Shown here: in pieces, positions 8,989 to 18,208 of the stretch | Position numbering within the stretch: the first letter of the stretch is position 1 | Layout: every line of letters begins with the position of its first letter | Assembly (NCBI GenBank): GCA_963678585.2 | Contig: CAXXGA010000001.1 | Coordinates: 62,001-126,000 of the forward strand | Length of the DNA: 64,000 nt | Source: Breoghania sp963678585 | GTDB taxonomy: Bacteria > Pseudomonadota > Alphaproteobacteria > Rhizobiales > Stappiaceae | Direction of reading: 5' to 3' | The notes under the pieces: generated by a model | Told to the model about the DNA's origin: nothing | Database searches by the model: none | What the model saw: the letters and a program-made list of their open reading frames with translations, nothing else | Translations under genes and position numbers: made by a program

Positions 8989-9280
8989 TGATCGGCGTCA
9001 CCGCAGTGGGAAATGAGCAATACAACCCCAAAGTGCAATCCCAAACCTTAATTTGCCGTTCATCTGCATATCGCGCAGGTCCGAAAAATGCCTTACCCAC
9101 AGAGAATGTCACCAGACAGGCGGTATAGGAAAAACCAAGCTGCTGATATTTCTATATTTTCGCAAACTCACGCCGCTTTTCGGCGGCACGTTGACGCTGT
9201 CCGGCAAGCGCCGAAAAACTTCAAATCCCTTACAGACTCCCGGACCTTCCCGCCAAAGCAGAATGCTTGAAACTTCCCGA

Positions 9281-10537
9281 TCAGCTCCAGCCGCCGCCAT
9301 GAGTCTGGTAGAAGACGTGCCGCCCGACCTTGCCGAGCCGCTTCATCTTGCGCGCCCAGCGCGGGCGCACGTAGGTCGCGTGATAATGGGTGGAGGCTCC
9401 GACCATGTCCGACATGTGCTTGCCGGTAATGATCTCGCGCGCCAGCCGCTGTGCGACGACCCAGGACGCCTTCGAGGAAATCCGGTCCGGCTTGCCGTCG
9501 CAGGCAAAAGAGAACTGACAGGAATTGCGCCGCGTGCGGTTCTGATAGACCACCTTGCAGATGGTGGCGGGATAGGCCGGGTTCTTCACCCGGTTAAGCA
9601 CGACCTGAGCGACCGCGGCCTGTCCGGCTTCCGGCTCTCCGCGCGCCTCGAAATAGATCGCCTCCGCCAGACAACGCTGCTCCTTGGGCAGGATCACGTT
9701 GGCAGGAAGCGGATTGGACACCCACCAGTGCGGGTTCTCGCGATCGACGGCCTCTTCTTCGGGCGTCGGGCCGGGAGGCATGCCGAAAAGTGCTGCGAAC
9801 GGCAAGGCGGTGTCTTCCACCGCGCTCGGCGCATAGGCCGAAAGCGAGGAAAAACCGGCGGCGGCGGCAGCGCGCGCCATCAGCATCTTGTTGAGGTTCA
9901 GCGGCTTGCCGGGCTTCTTCGTCGCGGGGCCGAGCGCTGCGACCTGCGTTTGCGGCACGGCCTGAGGCTGCACGAACGCAACGCGCGGCAGCGCCTGCGC
10001 GGGTTGCGAACCAATCAGGCTGCCCATGTGATAAACGGTACCGGCGGCGTTATCGACCATCTGGCGATCAGGTGCGACGGACACCAGACGGTTGCCCTTG
10101 GCGGAGTTGTTGGTGCGCACCTCGTCAGGCACATCCACAACATCGCGGCCCATGACGGAGGCATCGAGACCGGCGAGAATGGTGGCGCGCCCGCCGTCGG
10201 CATGTCCGGTGATGCGATAAGTGGGACCGTCCGGCTTTCCGGCAGAAGCCATTGTCAGGCTCGGCCGGGAAACCGTTGTGCTTTGGGCGGGTTCGATGGC
10301 GGCAAGCCAGCGCAGCGAGGGATTTTCCTCGCGCTGCATGAGGCTCAGCGTATCCTGAAAGGCAAAGCGGTCGGGAAAGCCGAAATAAAGCGCGACGCCC
10401 AGCATGAGCGACTTCACGAACACGCCGCCTGCGCGGCCCCGGGATCGTCTCGACGACGGAGCCGGCAACCTTCTGGGCGCTCTTCTGGACACTCGCCGGG
10501 GCGAAGGCCCCGGTGTCGGTACATACAGGCCGGACAT
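9281..10537 (-). CDS. Cell wall hydrolase, SleB (Hydrolase_2) family
   Basis: A 418-residue protein with a very basic N-terminus (about residues 14-35), a single membrane anchor near residues 38-55, a long low-complexity periplasmic linker, and a C-terminal SleB/Hydrolase_2 domain (about 285-418). The domain carries A-E-A-I-Y-F-E-A-R-G-E, whose Glu is the expected catalytic residue, and C-Q-F-S-F-A-C-D-G. Such proteins cleave peptidoglycan as lytic transglycosylase-like enzymes; non-sporing alphaproteobacteria use them in envelope maintenance. GGAG lies about 8 bases before the ATG at 10537. The ATG lies inside a tRNA-like sequence (see findings). Confidence 0.85.
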   Translation of the reverse strand: MSGLYVPTPGPSPRRVSRRAPRRLPAPSSRRSRGRAGGVFVKSLMLGVALYFGFPDRFAFQDTLSLMQREENPSLRWLAAIEPAQSTTVSRPSLTMASAGKPDGPTYRITGHADGGRATILAGLDASVMGRDVVDVPDEVRTNNSAKGNRLVSVAPDRQMVDNAAGTVYHMGSLIGSQPAQALPRVAFVQPQAVPQTQVAALGPATKKPGKPLNLNKMLMARAAAAAGFSSLSAYAPSAVEDTALPFAALFGMPPGPTPEEEAVDRENPHWWVSNPLPANVILPKEQRCLAEAIYFEARGEPEAGQAAVAQVVLNRVKNPAYPATICKVVYQNRTRRNSCQFSFACDGKPDRISSKASWVVAQRLAREIITGKHMSDMVGASTHYHATYVRPRWARKMKRLGKVGRHVFYQTHGGGWS

Positions 10538-10937
10538 ACCCGCAACTCCACTCTACCAATTCGGCCACACCGGGCCGGCACGGAGAACCCGCGCCGGATC
10601 ATCCCGGCTGTTGGGAGGGGATTTCGGCCTGTAACCCCTTGTGGTTTCAGCTTACCGTCCACTCTCACCGATACGCGGTGTCGCCTTTCCAGCGACGTTG
10701 ACCATGAAACCCGCTTAACCTTGAAAGATTGTTAATCGCGCTGAAATCTGCAGTTTCTCGCCAAATTCTCCTGCGCGTCCTGCGCGTTAAAGTTAAGACG
10801 TTCATGAAGCTTTGAACGAAAAGCCTGTATTGCACGCTCGAACCGATCGCGTTTCGAGGCGTTGGCGTTGCGCCGACATGTGGCCTATATGATGGTGCGC
10901 CGCCGCCTGCTTCGACTGCCTTTCAAGGGAGGTTTTC
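10538..10937. other. Intergenic region between sleB-like gene and S49 peptidase gene
   Basis: This 400-bp non-coding stretch holds the divergent promoters of both flanking genes. It contains a tRNA-5'-half-like sequence on the minus strand near 10540-10577, several TTAA tetramers around 10710-10800, and an imperfect inverted repeat CTCGAA...TTCGAG around a CGATCG centre (10837-10858). No convincing small gene is seen. Confidence 0.55.
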
Positions 10938-11813
10938 TTGGGTTTTTTCACACGCGCACGCAAATGCCTGCCCGGCCGCCTCGGCAGAGTGCCGCCGAGA
11001 CTTCCCGTCGTTCGCCTGAACGGTGCGATCGGTCTCGCCTCGCCCTTGCGCCCCGGACTGACGCTTTCAGGCTGCGCAAACAATCTGGAAAAGGCATTTC
11101 GCTTCGACGGCGTGCCCGCGGTGGCGATCATCGTGAATTCGCCCGGCGGTTCTCCCGTGCAGGCGCGGCTGATCTACCAGCGCATCCGGCAGTTGGCCGA
11201 GGAAAACGATAAGCAGGTTCTGGTCTTCGTGGAGGATGTCGCGGCTTCCGGCGGCTACATGATCGCGCTGGCCGGGGACGAGATCATCTGCGACCCCTCC
11301 TCCATCGTCGGCTCCATCGGCGTCATCTCCGCCGGGTTCGGTTTCGTGGACCTGCTGGAGCGCATCGGCGTGGAACGGCGCGTCCACACATCCGGCACCC
11401 GCAAGGGGATCCTCGATCCGTTCCAGCCGGAAAACCCGGACGACATCACCCATCTGGAAACGCTTCAACAGGAGATCCACGAGGTCTTCATCGAGATGGT
11501 GCGCGAACGGCGCGGCGATGTGCTGAACGAAGATCCGGATCTGTTCTCCGGCCTTTTCTGGGTCGGCGAGACGGCGCGCTCACTCGGCCTCGTCGATGAT
11601 CTGGGGGATCTGCGCTCCTTTGCGCGTGCGCGCTACGGAGAGAAGGTGCAGCTTTCGCTCATTGGCGGCGAGCGCTCGTTCTTCCCCCGCCGCCCCGGCA
11701 TCGGCGTCGATCTGGCGGCGGGCCTGAGCGAAGGAGCGGACAGGCCAGGCCTCGCACGCGATCTCGTGGCGGCGATGGAAGAGCGCGGCCTTTGGGCCCG
11801 ATACGGTCTTTAA
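10938..11813 (+). CDS. S49 family serine peptidase (SppA/SohB-like)
   Basis: A 291-residue member of the signal peptide peptidase A family. The Ser-Lys dyad is visible: Ser104 in A-A-S-G-G-Y-M and Lys156 in T-R-K-G-I-L-D, 52 residues apart as in short SppA proteins. There is no obvious membrane anchor, so it may act as a cytoplasmic or peripherally membrane-associated protease on signal peptide remnants or other peptides. The start is TTG at 10938, with a strong AAGGGAGG 5-12 bases upstream. A small membrane protein gene follows 16 bases later, in the same direction. Confidence 0.88.
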   Translation: MGFFTRARKCLPGRLGRVPPRLPVVRLNGAIGLASPLRPGLTLSGCANNLEKAFRFDGVPAVAIIVNSPGGSPVQARLIYQRIRQLAEENDKQVLVFVEDVAASGGYMIALAGDEIICDPSSIVGSIGVISAGFGFVDLLERIGVERRVHTSGTRKGILDPFQPENPDDITHLETLQQEIHEVFIEMVRERRGDVLNEDPDLFSGLFWVGETARSLGLVDDLGDLRSFARARYGEKVQLSLIGGERSFFPRRPGIGVDLAAGLSEGADRPGLARDLVAAMEERGLWARYGL

Positions 11814-11829
11814 GAGGGAACGGACAACA

Positions 11830-12024
11830 GTGATCGGTAAATTCGGCGTTCTGCTGGTGGCGCTTGTCGCGGTTTTCGCAATCTTCCGGTTTCTGGGCCT
11901 GCAGGGGCGCAAGGCCGAGGCCGCGCGCAAGCGCAACCGGACGAGAGCGACCAAAACGCTGGTCAAAGACCCGCAGACCGGTCGCTACCGCGCGCATGAC
12001 GACCGAGACGACGGAACGACCTGA
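11830..12024 (+). CDS. Small single-pass membrane protein, function unknown
   Basis: A 64-residue protein that starts with GTG. A hydrophobic helix (about residues 5-23) is followed by a highly charged tail rich in Arg, Lys and Asp. The tail segment L-V-K-D-P-Q-T-G-R-Y (about 44-53) faintly resembles the conserved M-V-x-D-P-x-C-G-x-Y pattern of small PP0621-type proteins but lacks the cysteine. The gene is tightly linked to the S49 peptidase gene (16 bases), which suggests a shared transcript and possibly a membrane-protein quality-control role. That role is only an inference from context. Confidence 0.6.
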   Translation: MIGKFGVLLVALVAVFAIFRFLGLQGRKAEAARKRNRTRATKTLVKDPQTGRYRAHDDRDDGTT

Positions 12025-12210
12025 AAGCCGCACGTCGCAGGCATATGACCAAGGCCGCGACGTCATGAGGGCCGGGCGAAGGTCGGCGCGTTTCTTCAGG
12101 CGGGCTTGCGCCCGTGCGCACTCTTGACCGGGTGCGGGTGCGCCGATAGTGTCCGCGCGCTGCTCGCGCGATGACCTGCGCGACCAAGATTTCCCGGCAT
12201 TCTCAGGATT

Positions 12211-13191
12211 ATGGACACCATGCCTATCGAAACCGCGCTCACGGAAACCGGAGCAGGCGAAACGGCCGCCCATCTCAGCCCGCGGCGTTCGTTTCAGGGT
12301 CTCATTCTCACCCTTCAGCGCTTCTGGGCCGACAAGGGCTGCGTAATCCTGCAGCCTTACGACATGGAAGTGGGCGCCGGCACCTTCCATCCCGCCACCA
12401 CGCTGCGTTCGCTTGGCCCGCGCCCGTGGAAGGCGGCCTACGTGCAGCCCTCGCGCCGCCCGACCGACGGCCGCTACGGCGAAAACCCGAACCGCCTGCA
12501 GCACTATTACCAGTTTCAGGCGATCCTGAAGCCCTCGCCGGAGAACCTGCAGGAGCTTTATCTGGCGTCGCTCGCCGCCATCGGCATCGATTCCTCCATC
12601 CATGACATTCGCTTTGTGGAGGATGACTGGGAAAGCCCGACGCTTGGCGCATGGGGCCTCGGCTGGGAATGCTGGTGCGACGGCATGGAAGTGTCGCAGT
12701 TCACCTATTTCCAGCAGGTGGCAGGCTTTGAATGCGCGCCGGTCGCCGGCGAACTGACCTATGGCCTTGAACGCCTCGCCATGTATGTGCAGGGCGTCGA
12801 CAACGTCTACGACCTCAATTTCAACGGTCTGGAAGGCGACCAGAAGGTCACCTACGGCGACGTGTTCCTGCAGACGGAGCAGGAATATTCACGGCACAAT
12901 TTCGAATATGCCGACACGGACATGCTGTTCCGGCACTTCCGCGATGCGGAAGGCGAATGCCGGGCGCTGCTGGAGGCGGGCGAAAAGGCGATGGAGGAAG
13001 CCGGAGACGGCATCCACAAGCTGGTGTTCCCGGCCTATGACCAATGCATCAAGGCCTCGCACTGCTTCAACCTGCTGGATGCGCGCGGCGTGATCTCGGT
13101 GACCGAGCGCCAGTCCTACATCCTCAGGGTGCGCGAACTGGCCAAGGCCTGCGGCGCGGCATTCCTCAAGACGAAGGCAGGCGGCGCGTAA
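12211..13191 (+). CDS. glyQ: Glycine--tRNA ligase alpha subunit
   Basis: A 326-residue class II aminoacyl-tRNA synthetase alpha chain of the bacterial alpha2beta2 glycyl-tRNA synthetase. The family hallmark F-Q-G-L-I-L-T-L-Q-R-F-W, the Q-P-Y-D-M-E-V-G-A-G-T segment (motif 2 region) and the R-R-P-T-D-G-R-Y-G-E-N-P-N-R block are all present. It pairs with glyS at 18209, from which it is separated by about 5 kb containing three other genes, an unusual arrangement. A nearby in-frame ATG at 12220 could also be the start; the first ATG has AGGA closer to it. Confidence 0.96.
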   Translation: MDTMPIETALTETGAGETAAHLSPRRSFQGLILTLQRFWADKGCVILQPYDMEVGAGTFHPATTLRSLGPRPWKAAYVQPSRRPTDGRYGENPNRLQHYYQFQAILKPSPENLQELYLASLAAIGIDSSIHDIRFVEDDWESPTLGAWGLGWECWCDGMEVSQFTYFQQVAGFECAPVAGELTYGLERLAMYVQGVDNVYDLNFNGLEGDQKVTYGDVFLQTEQEYSRHNFEYADTDMLFRHFRDAEGECRALLEAGEKAMEEAGDGIHKLVFPAYDQCIKASHCFNLLDARGVISVTERQSYILRVRELAKACGAAFLKTKAGGA

Positions 13192-13725
13192 GCGCCGCAT
13201 CGCCTGAAGAGAAAACGGGCAAGCGAGACCGGCTGAGCGATGCGCGCCGGCTTGCCCGCTTCCATTTGCCTCCCTTGCCCCACCCGGCGCAGGTGCCGGT
13301 ATTTGAGGGGTGCTGCGTAGACCACGCGGCGGAAAGCCCCTGTGTCGTGCAAGGACTCAGCACGCCTGCGCCGAACGGGCACGCTGGATCGGAAGCATCC
13401 CGACAATCAATCGGAAAAATCTATAAAATCCCCAGTGCGGCTGCTTGCCACATCGCGCGAAATTCGTGCTTCATTCGCGTTTGACGTGCTGATTGCACCA
13501 AGGTAATTGCTGGGAGTTCCGTATATTGCGTTGGGGTAAGTTTCGGCTTTAACGTATACGCAGTCATCCGACCCGGTTCATTTGCCGCGGGCGTGCCTTA
13601 TTGCCGAAACAGCATGAAAGCGCCCAATTGTTAGTGAGCACACGACAAAGTCAGGTCGTTCTCACCAAATCGCCATTTGTCTCCGGCGCGCATGAGCGCC
13701 CAAAGCATCTTCAGGGACCTGTTGC
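13192..13725. other. Intergenic region between glyQ and lemA
   Basis: A 534-bp stretch with no recognisable protein gene. It begins with an inverted repeat (CGGGCAAGC at 13216-13224 and GCTTGCCCG at 13250-13258) that could end glyQ transcription, although no T-run follows. The GC-rich middle part (about 13280-13400) could encode a structured RNA, but I matched it to no known family. The last 300 bases are AT-richer and probably carry the lemA promoter. Confidence 0.5.
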
Positions 13726-14289
13726 ATGATCAGTTGGATCGTCCTCGCCTTTTTCGCGACGATCGTCGTTTACGCCATCGCGCTTTACAACCGTCTCGTG
13801 CGTCAACGCCAGATGGTGCGCGAAGGCTGGAGCGGTATTGACGTACAGCTGAAACGTCGTTTCGACCTGATCCCCAATCTCGTTGAAGCCGTGAAGGGCT
13901 ACATGACCCACGAGCGCGAAACGCTCGCGCAGGTGACGGAGATGCGCGCACGCGCAGGCGGCGTCCCTTCGGGCGACGTGGCGGGCCGTGCGCAGGCGGA
14001 AGGCATGCTGGGCGCGGCGCTTTCCCGGCTCATGGCCGTTGCTGAGAATTATCCCGAACTGGACGCCTCGGATAATTTCCTCGACCTGCAGGACGCACTT
14101 CGCAACATCGAGAACGAATTGCAGATGGCGCGCCGCTATTACAATGGCGCTGTGCGCGACCTGAACGTCACGGTGGAGGCTTTCCCCTCCAATCTGATTG
14201 CAAACCAGTTCGGTTTTTCCAGCGAAGACTTTTTCGAGATCGAGGACGACGCCGAACGCACAACCCCCAAGGTCAGCTTCGGAGATTGA
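13726..14289 (+). CDS. lemA: LemA family protein
   Basis: A 187-residue protein with one N-terminal membrane helix (about residues 2-20) and a periplasmic or cytoplasmic antiparallel helical bundle. Signature segments are Y-N-R-L-V-R-Q-R-Q-M-V-R-E-G-W-S-G-I-D-V-Q, R-R-F-D-L-I-P-N-L-V and the C-terminal R-R-Y-Y-N-G-A-V-R-D-L-N block. LemA biochemical function is not established. It is followed 23 bases later by a DUF2207 membrane protein, a pairing seen widely in bacteria, which suggests one envelope module. Confidence 0.93.
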   Translation: MISWIVLAFFATIVVYAIALYNRLVRQRQMVREGWSGIDVQLKRRFDLIPNLVEAVKGYMTHERETLAQVTEMRARAGGVPSGDVAGRAQAEGMLGAALSRLMAVAENYPELDASDNFLDLQDALRNIENELQMARRYYNGAVRDLNVTVEAFPSNLIANQFGFSSEDFFEIEDDAERTTPKVSFGD

Positions 14290-14312
14290 GCGTCATAGTG
14301 GTATCGTGAGCC

Positions 14313-16325
14313 ATGATGAATCAGAGGCACACCGGATATCCCCTATCGGCGCCGCGGCGCTTGAGCCCCCTGCCTTCAGGTTTCGGCGCAGTCCCCGCAA
14401 TCGCAATCGTGATCGCGTTCATCGCCATATTGGGCGCAATGCTCGCTCCCGCCGGTGCACAGGAAAGAATAACCCGCTTCGACGTCAACGTCCGGGTCGA
14501 GCCTGACGGGGCTCTCATCGTCAGCGAAAACATCACCGCCAGGGCTGAGGGGCGGGAGATCAAGCGGGGGATCTACCGCGATATCCCGCTGACGTTCGAA
14601 AGCGCCGACGGCGCCATCCGCCGTGTCGGTTTCGAACTTCTGTCCGTCCAGCGAGACGGAGAGAGTGAGCCCTACCGCGAGAACCAGACGCGCGAGGGCG
14701 TGCGCATCTATATCGGCGATGCCGACACCTTCCTCCCTCACCGCCCGCATACCTTCCGGATCGAGTACCGCACCACCCGACAGATCCGCTTCTTCGACGA
14801 TCATGACGAGCTTTACTGGAACGTCACCGGACAGGAATGGGCTTTCCCGATCGAACAGGCCAGGGCGCAGATCACCCTGCCCGACGGCGTGACGGCGACG
14901 GACCGGATCGCCTTCACGGGGAGAACCGGCGGCAGAGGGAAGGACTGGACAGTGACGGAAGAGAACGGCGGCAACGTCGTGATCTTCACCACCACGCGCG
15001 CCTTGCGGAAGGGGGAAGGCTTTTCGGTCGCAGTCGCCATGCCGAAAGGCGCGATCCCTCCCCCGTCCGCGGAGGACCGCGCGAACTATTTCCTGCTCGA
15101 TCACCGCAAGGAGTTCATTGCCGGGGTCGGCATTCTGATCGTGTTGACCTATTTTCTATGGGCATGGCGTCGGGTGGGGCGCGATCCGCCGCGCGGCACC
15201 ATCATTCCGCTCTTCCATGCCCCGGACGGCGTGTCGCCCGCGCTTGCGGATTACATCCACAACCGCGGCTTTTCCGATTCCGGATGGCGGGCGCTTTCTG
15301 CGGCCTGCATCAACCTTGCCGTAAAGGGGCATCTGGAATTCGACGATCTGGATGACGAGATCACCCTGAAGCCCACGGACAAGCGACGTCCTATCGCGAA
15401 ACTGCCGCGCGGCGAGGCCGCCGTCATCAGTACGCTGGACGGCCATCCGCTGACGCTTTCCAAGAAGCACGGTTCTCAGGTGGCGAAACTCGGAACCAAG
15501 TTCCGCCGCTCCATTACCGGCGAAAACCGTAACCGGTTCTTCAAGGCCAATATCGGCTACTGGGTTCCCGGCCTCGTACTCAGCGTGCTGACTTTCGTCG
15601 CGCTTCTGGTCTTCGGACAGTTGAGCGAGTTCGAGATTGCCTTCCTCGGCCCGATCTCGATTTTCATCGGCCTGTTCTCTTTTGCCGCGATCAGGATCGC
15701 CTTCCAGTTGCTGCGCGCCAGGTCGCTGACCGGGATGATGCAATTCGTTCTGATGGCGGTCTTCCTCGGCATCTTCGTGAGCGGGATCGGCGCGAACATC
15801 GTCAGCTTCGCCTTTACCGACGGCGGCGTTCCCTTCGTTCCGGTCATCGCGGCTTCACTTGTGGCAATCAACGGACTTTTCTATTTCCTCATGGGCGCAC
15901 CGACCGCCCACGGGCGCAAGCTCATGGATCAGATCGAGGGCCTGAAGCTCTATCTCTCGGTCGCGGAAAAGGAGCGCATGAACATGGCGGGCGCGCCGGA
16001 AATGTCGCCCAGCCGGTTTGAGACCATGCTTCCTTACGCGGTGGCGCTCGGGGTTGAAAAGCCGTGGTCCGATGCCTTCCAGAGCTGGCTGGTCGCAGCG
16101 GCTGCGACGGGGGCGGCAGCTGGGGCGCATTACGCACCGTCCTGGTATCACGGGCGCACTTTCGACACCGATCATTTCGGGCGGTCCATGTCGGACACGG
16201 TCGGCGCCATGTCCCAGTCCTTCACGTCATCGCTGCCTACACCGAAATCCACCTCGTCCGGATTTTCCGGCGGAGGCGGTGGCGTCGGCGGGGGTGGCGG
16301 CGGGGGCGGAGGCGGCGGCTGGTAG
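14313..16325 (+). CDS. DUF2207 domain membrane protein with glycine-rich tail
   Basis: A 670-residue predicted membrane protein. A signal or anchor helix (about 25-48) is followed by an extracytoplasmic DUF2207 beta domain (about 50-260) with the typical R-G-I-Y-R-D-I-P segment and W-N-V-T-G-Q-E-W, a membrane helix near 270-290, a cytoplasmic segment, two further hydrophobic blocks (about 410-530), and a C-terminus ending in a Gly tract closed by Trp. The Gly-rich end after a Ser/Thr-rich linker is typical of this family. Its role is unknown; it is always considered with LemA. It is probably co-transcribed with lemA. Confidence 0.88.
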   Translation: MMNQRHTGYPLSAPRRLSPLPSGFGAVPAIAIVIAFIAILGAMLAPAGAQERITRFDVNVRVEPDGALIVSENITARAEGREIKRGIYRDIPLTFESADGAIRRVGFELLSVQRDGESEPYRENQTREGVRIYIGDADTFLPHRPHTFRIEYRTTRQIRFFDDHDELYWNVTGQEWAFPIEQARAQITLPDGVTATDRIAFTGRTGGRGKDWTVTEENGGNVVIFTTTRALRKGEGFSVAVAMPKGAIPPPSAEDRANYFLLDHRKEFIAGVGILIVLTYFLWAWRRVGRDPPRGTIIPLFHAPDGVSPALADYIHNRGFSDSGWRALSAACINLAVKGHLEFDDLDDEITLKPTDKRRPIAKLPRGEAAVISTLDGHPLTLSKKHGSQVAKLGTKFRRSITGENRNRFFKANIGYWVPGLVLSVLTFVALLVFGQLSEFEIAFLGPISIFIGLFSFAAIRIAFQLLRARSLTGMMQFVLMAVFLGIFVSGIGANIVSFAFTDGGVPFVPVIAASLVAINGLFYFLMGAPTAHGRKLMDQIEGLKLYLSVAEKERMNMAGAPEMSPSRFETMLPYAVALGVEKPWSDAFQSWLVAAAATGAAAGAHYAPSWYHGRTFDTDHFGRSMSDTVGAMSQSFTSSLPTPKSTSSGFSGGGGGVGGGGGGGGGGGW

Positions 16326-16338
16326 GCGCTGATCCTCC

Positions 16339-17931
16339 TCAGGCAGGTATGGACCTGGCGTCTGCGTTCGCTTTCGCCTCATCGGCGAGATAACCCAATA
16401 CGGCCTGGGCGGGCATGGGTCTGCCGAACAGAAAGCCCTGCCCGTATTGGCAGCCGAGGTCGCGCAGGAAATTCCGCTGCGCCTTGTTCTCGATCCCTTC
16501 AGCGGTGGTGACGATGCCGAGCCCACGGGCCAGGCCGATCACCGCGCCGACGACCTGCTCGCTCTCGTGCCGTTTGCACATGGTGCGCACGAAGGACTGG
16601 TCGATCTTGAGCTTGTGGATCGAGAAATCGCAGATATGGCGCAAGCTGGAATGGCCGGTTCCGAAATCGTCGAGAGCGATGGAGACGCCGGTCTGCGTGA
16701 GGATTTCCAAGATTTCGCGGGCAACCGGGACGTCGCTCACCAGCGCGGTTTCGGTGAGTTCAAGCTCAAGACGCCACGGGCTCAGGCCGATCTCGCCAAG
16801 TGCGGACAACACGTTGAGGCCAAGCGTAGGGTCGCGAAGCTGCACGGCTGAGATATTCAGGGACAGGCCGATACCGGAGGGCCACTCCAAGGCGGCGAGA
16901 CACGCCTTGCGCAGCAGCTTGTCGCCGAGTTTCACGATCTGACCGCATTCCTCCGCAATCGGAATGAACTGATCCGGCCCGACCCACCCCAATTGCAGAT
17001 CGTACCAACGCGCCAGACTTTCGAATGCCACAGTACGACCGATTTGCAGATCCACGATCGGTTGAAAATAGGGGATGATCTCGTCGGCCTCAATGGCAGC
17101 GCTCAACCGGCTCTCAATGCTGTCCATGCGCGAGAGCGTGAGCTCCATGCCTTGTTCGAACAGGCCATATTTCGATTGTCCCCGCATGGCTAAGTGCCGC
17201 TTGGCTATGTCAGCCCGGCGCAACAGCTGGACCGCTGTCGTACCGTCTTGCGGATATCGGGATATTCCTATGGTCACCGTGATGGAGATTTCGCAGCCCA
17301 GAACAACAAAAGGATCTGCCAGCGTCTTGATCAGGCGTCTGGCGAACTCCGACACGACTTCATCATCTTCAATCGGGCCCAACTTGATCGCGAATTCGTT
17401 GGGCCCAATGCGCGCAAACACGACTTCGGTACTGTAAAGCTCGGACAGACGACTGGTGACCGCGACGAGCAGACTGTCGCCCAATGCATGCCCGAACCGG
17501 TCGATAACCTGCCGAAAATTGTCAACGCGAAGCAACATCACAGCGAACCGCTGACGGTCACTGGAGATGATTCCATCCGTCACCAGGCGTTCGAACTTAT
17601 GCCGATTGGGCAGACCCGTCAGGGCATCATGCAATGTGAGCCTCACAGCCATCGCCTCGGCAGCACGCCGCTGTCGAATCTCGGCCTTGAGTTCCCTGAG
17701 CCGTCTCCACGCATAGATGATTGCAAGAAACCCGGCCACAAGCAGAACCAGAAGTAACTCATCCAGCTCAAAATGCTCGTACCGGCGGGTGTAATCGGAC
17801 AGTTTGTCGAACAGATCCAGTTCAATGGCGGCTACGAGAAACGGGACACTGATACAGGCGATCACAATCGCATCACGTGTTGCCTGCGAGGCGCACCGAA
17901 ACCAGTTTACTGTGTATCTAATTCGCGACAT
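16339..17931 (-). CDS. GGDEF/EAL protein with degenerate GGDEF, probable c-di-GMP phosphodiesterase
   Basis: About 530 residues: two N-terminal hydrophobic segments (about 18-38 and 58-76), a GGDEF domain (about 95-260) and an EAL domain (about 275-520). The GGDEF site reads G-P-N-E-F (176-180), so cyclase activity is unlikely. The EAL domain keeps E-S-L-A-R, N-I-S, L-E-L-T-E-T, D-D-F-G-T-G, K-I-D-Q-S-F-V, A-E-G-I-E and Q-G-F-L-F-G, so phosphodiesterase activity is expected. The ATG at 17931 is chosen; a GTG at 17949 would add six residues. The gene lies opposite the surrounding glyQ-lemA-glyS strand. Confidence 0.88.
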   Translation of the reverse strand: MSRIRYTVNWFRCASQATRDAIVIACISVPFLVAAIELDLFDKLSDYTRRYEHFELDELLLVLLVAGFLAIIYAWRRLRELKAEIRQRRAAEAMAVRLTLHDALTGLPNRHKFERLVTDGIISSDRQRFAVMLLRVDNFRQVIDRFGHALGDSLLVAVTSRLSELYSTEVVFARIGPNEFAIKLGPIEDDEVVSEFARRLIKTLADPFVVLGCEISITVTIGISRYPQDGTTAVQLLRRADIAKRHLAMRGQSKYGLFEQGMELTLSRMDSIESRLSAAIEADEIIPYFQPIVDLQIGRTVAFESLARWYDLQLGWVGPDQFIPIAEECGQIVKLGDKLLRKACLAALEWPSGIGLSLNISAVQLRDPTLGLNVLSALGEIGLSPWRLELELTETALVSDVPVAREILEILTQTGVSIALDDFGTGHSSLRHICDFSIHKLKIDQSFVRTMCKRHESEQVVGAVIGLARGLGIVTTAEGIENKAQRNFLRDLGCQYGQGFLFGRPMPAQAVLGYLADEAKANADARSIPA

Positions 17932-18208
17932 GCGCCAAACGCCGCCCACCCCGGATGTTTTCTTCCTCTACGTTTTAGCCTGAAAATGTTTTACTCTCGT
18001 AAATAGATACGGATAGGCGATTTTTTGTATTCGGCTACGCAATTTCATCTATTTATTGATATTTTTACCTAAAATCTTCAACCCTACCTGCCGGCACGAA
18101 AGTTTCCTTCGTCCCTGCCTCACTGTCGCGGGGAGGTGACAAGGCGGGCGCAACTTGCTAACCGACTGTCCGTGAGTTCTCATTCTTCGTGTCCCGAAAG
18201 CGAACCCG

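Noticed and set aside
16262..16325. Glycine-coding repeat at the end of the DUF2207 gene as a mobile repeat
   Set aside because: A Gly-rich tail ending in Trp is the normal end of this protein family.
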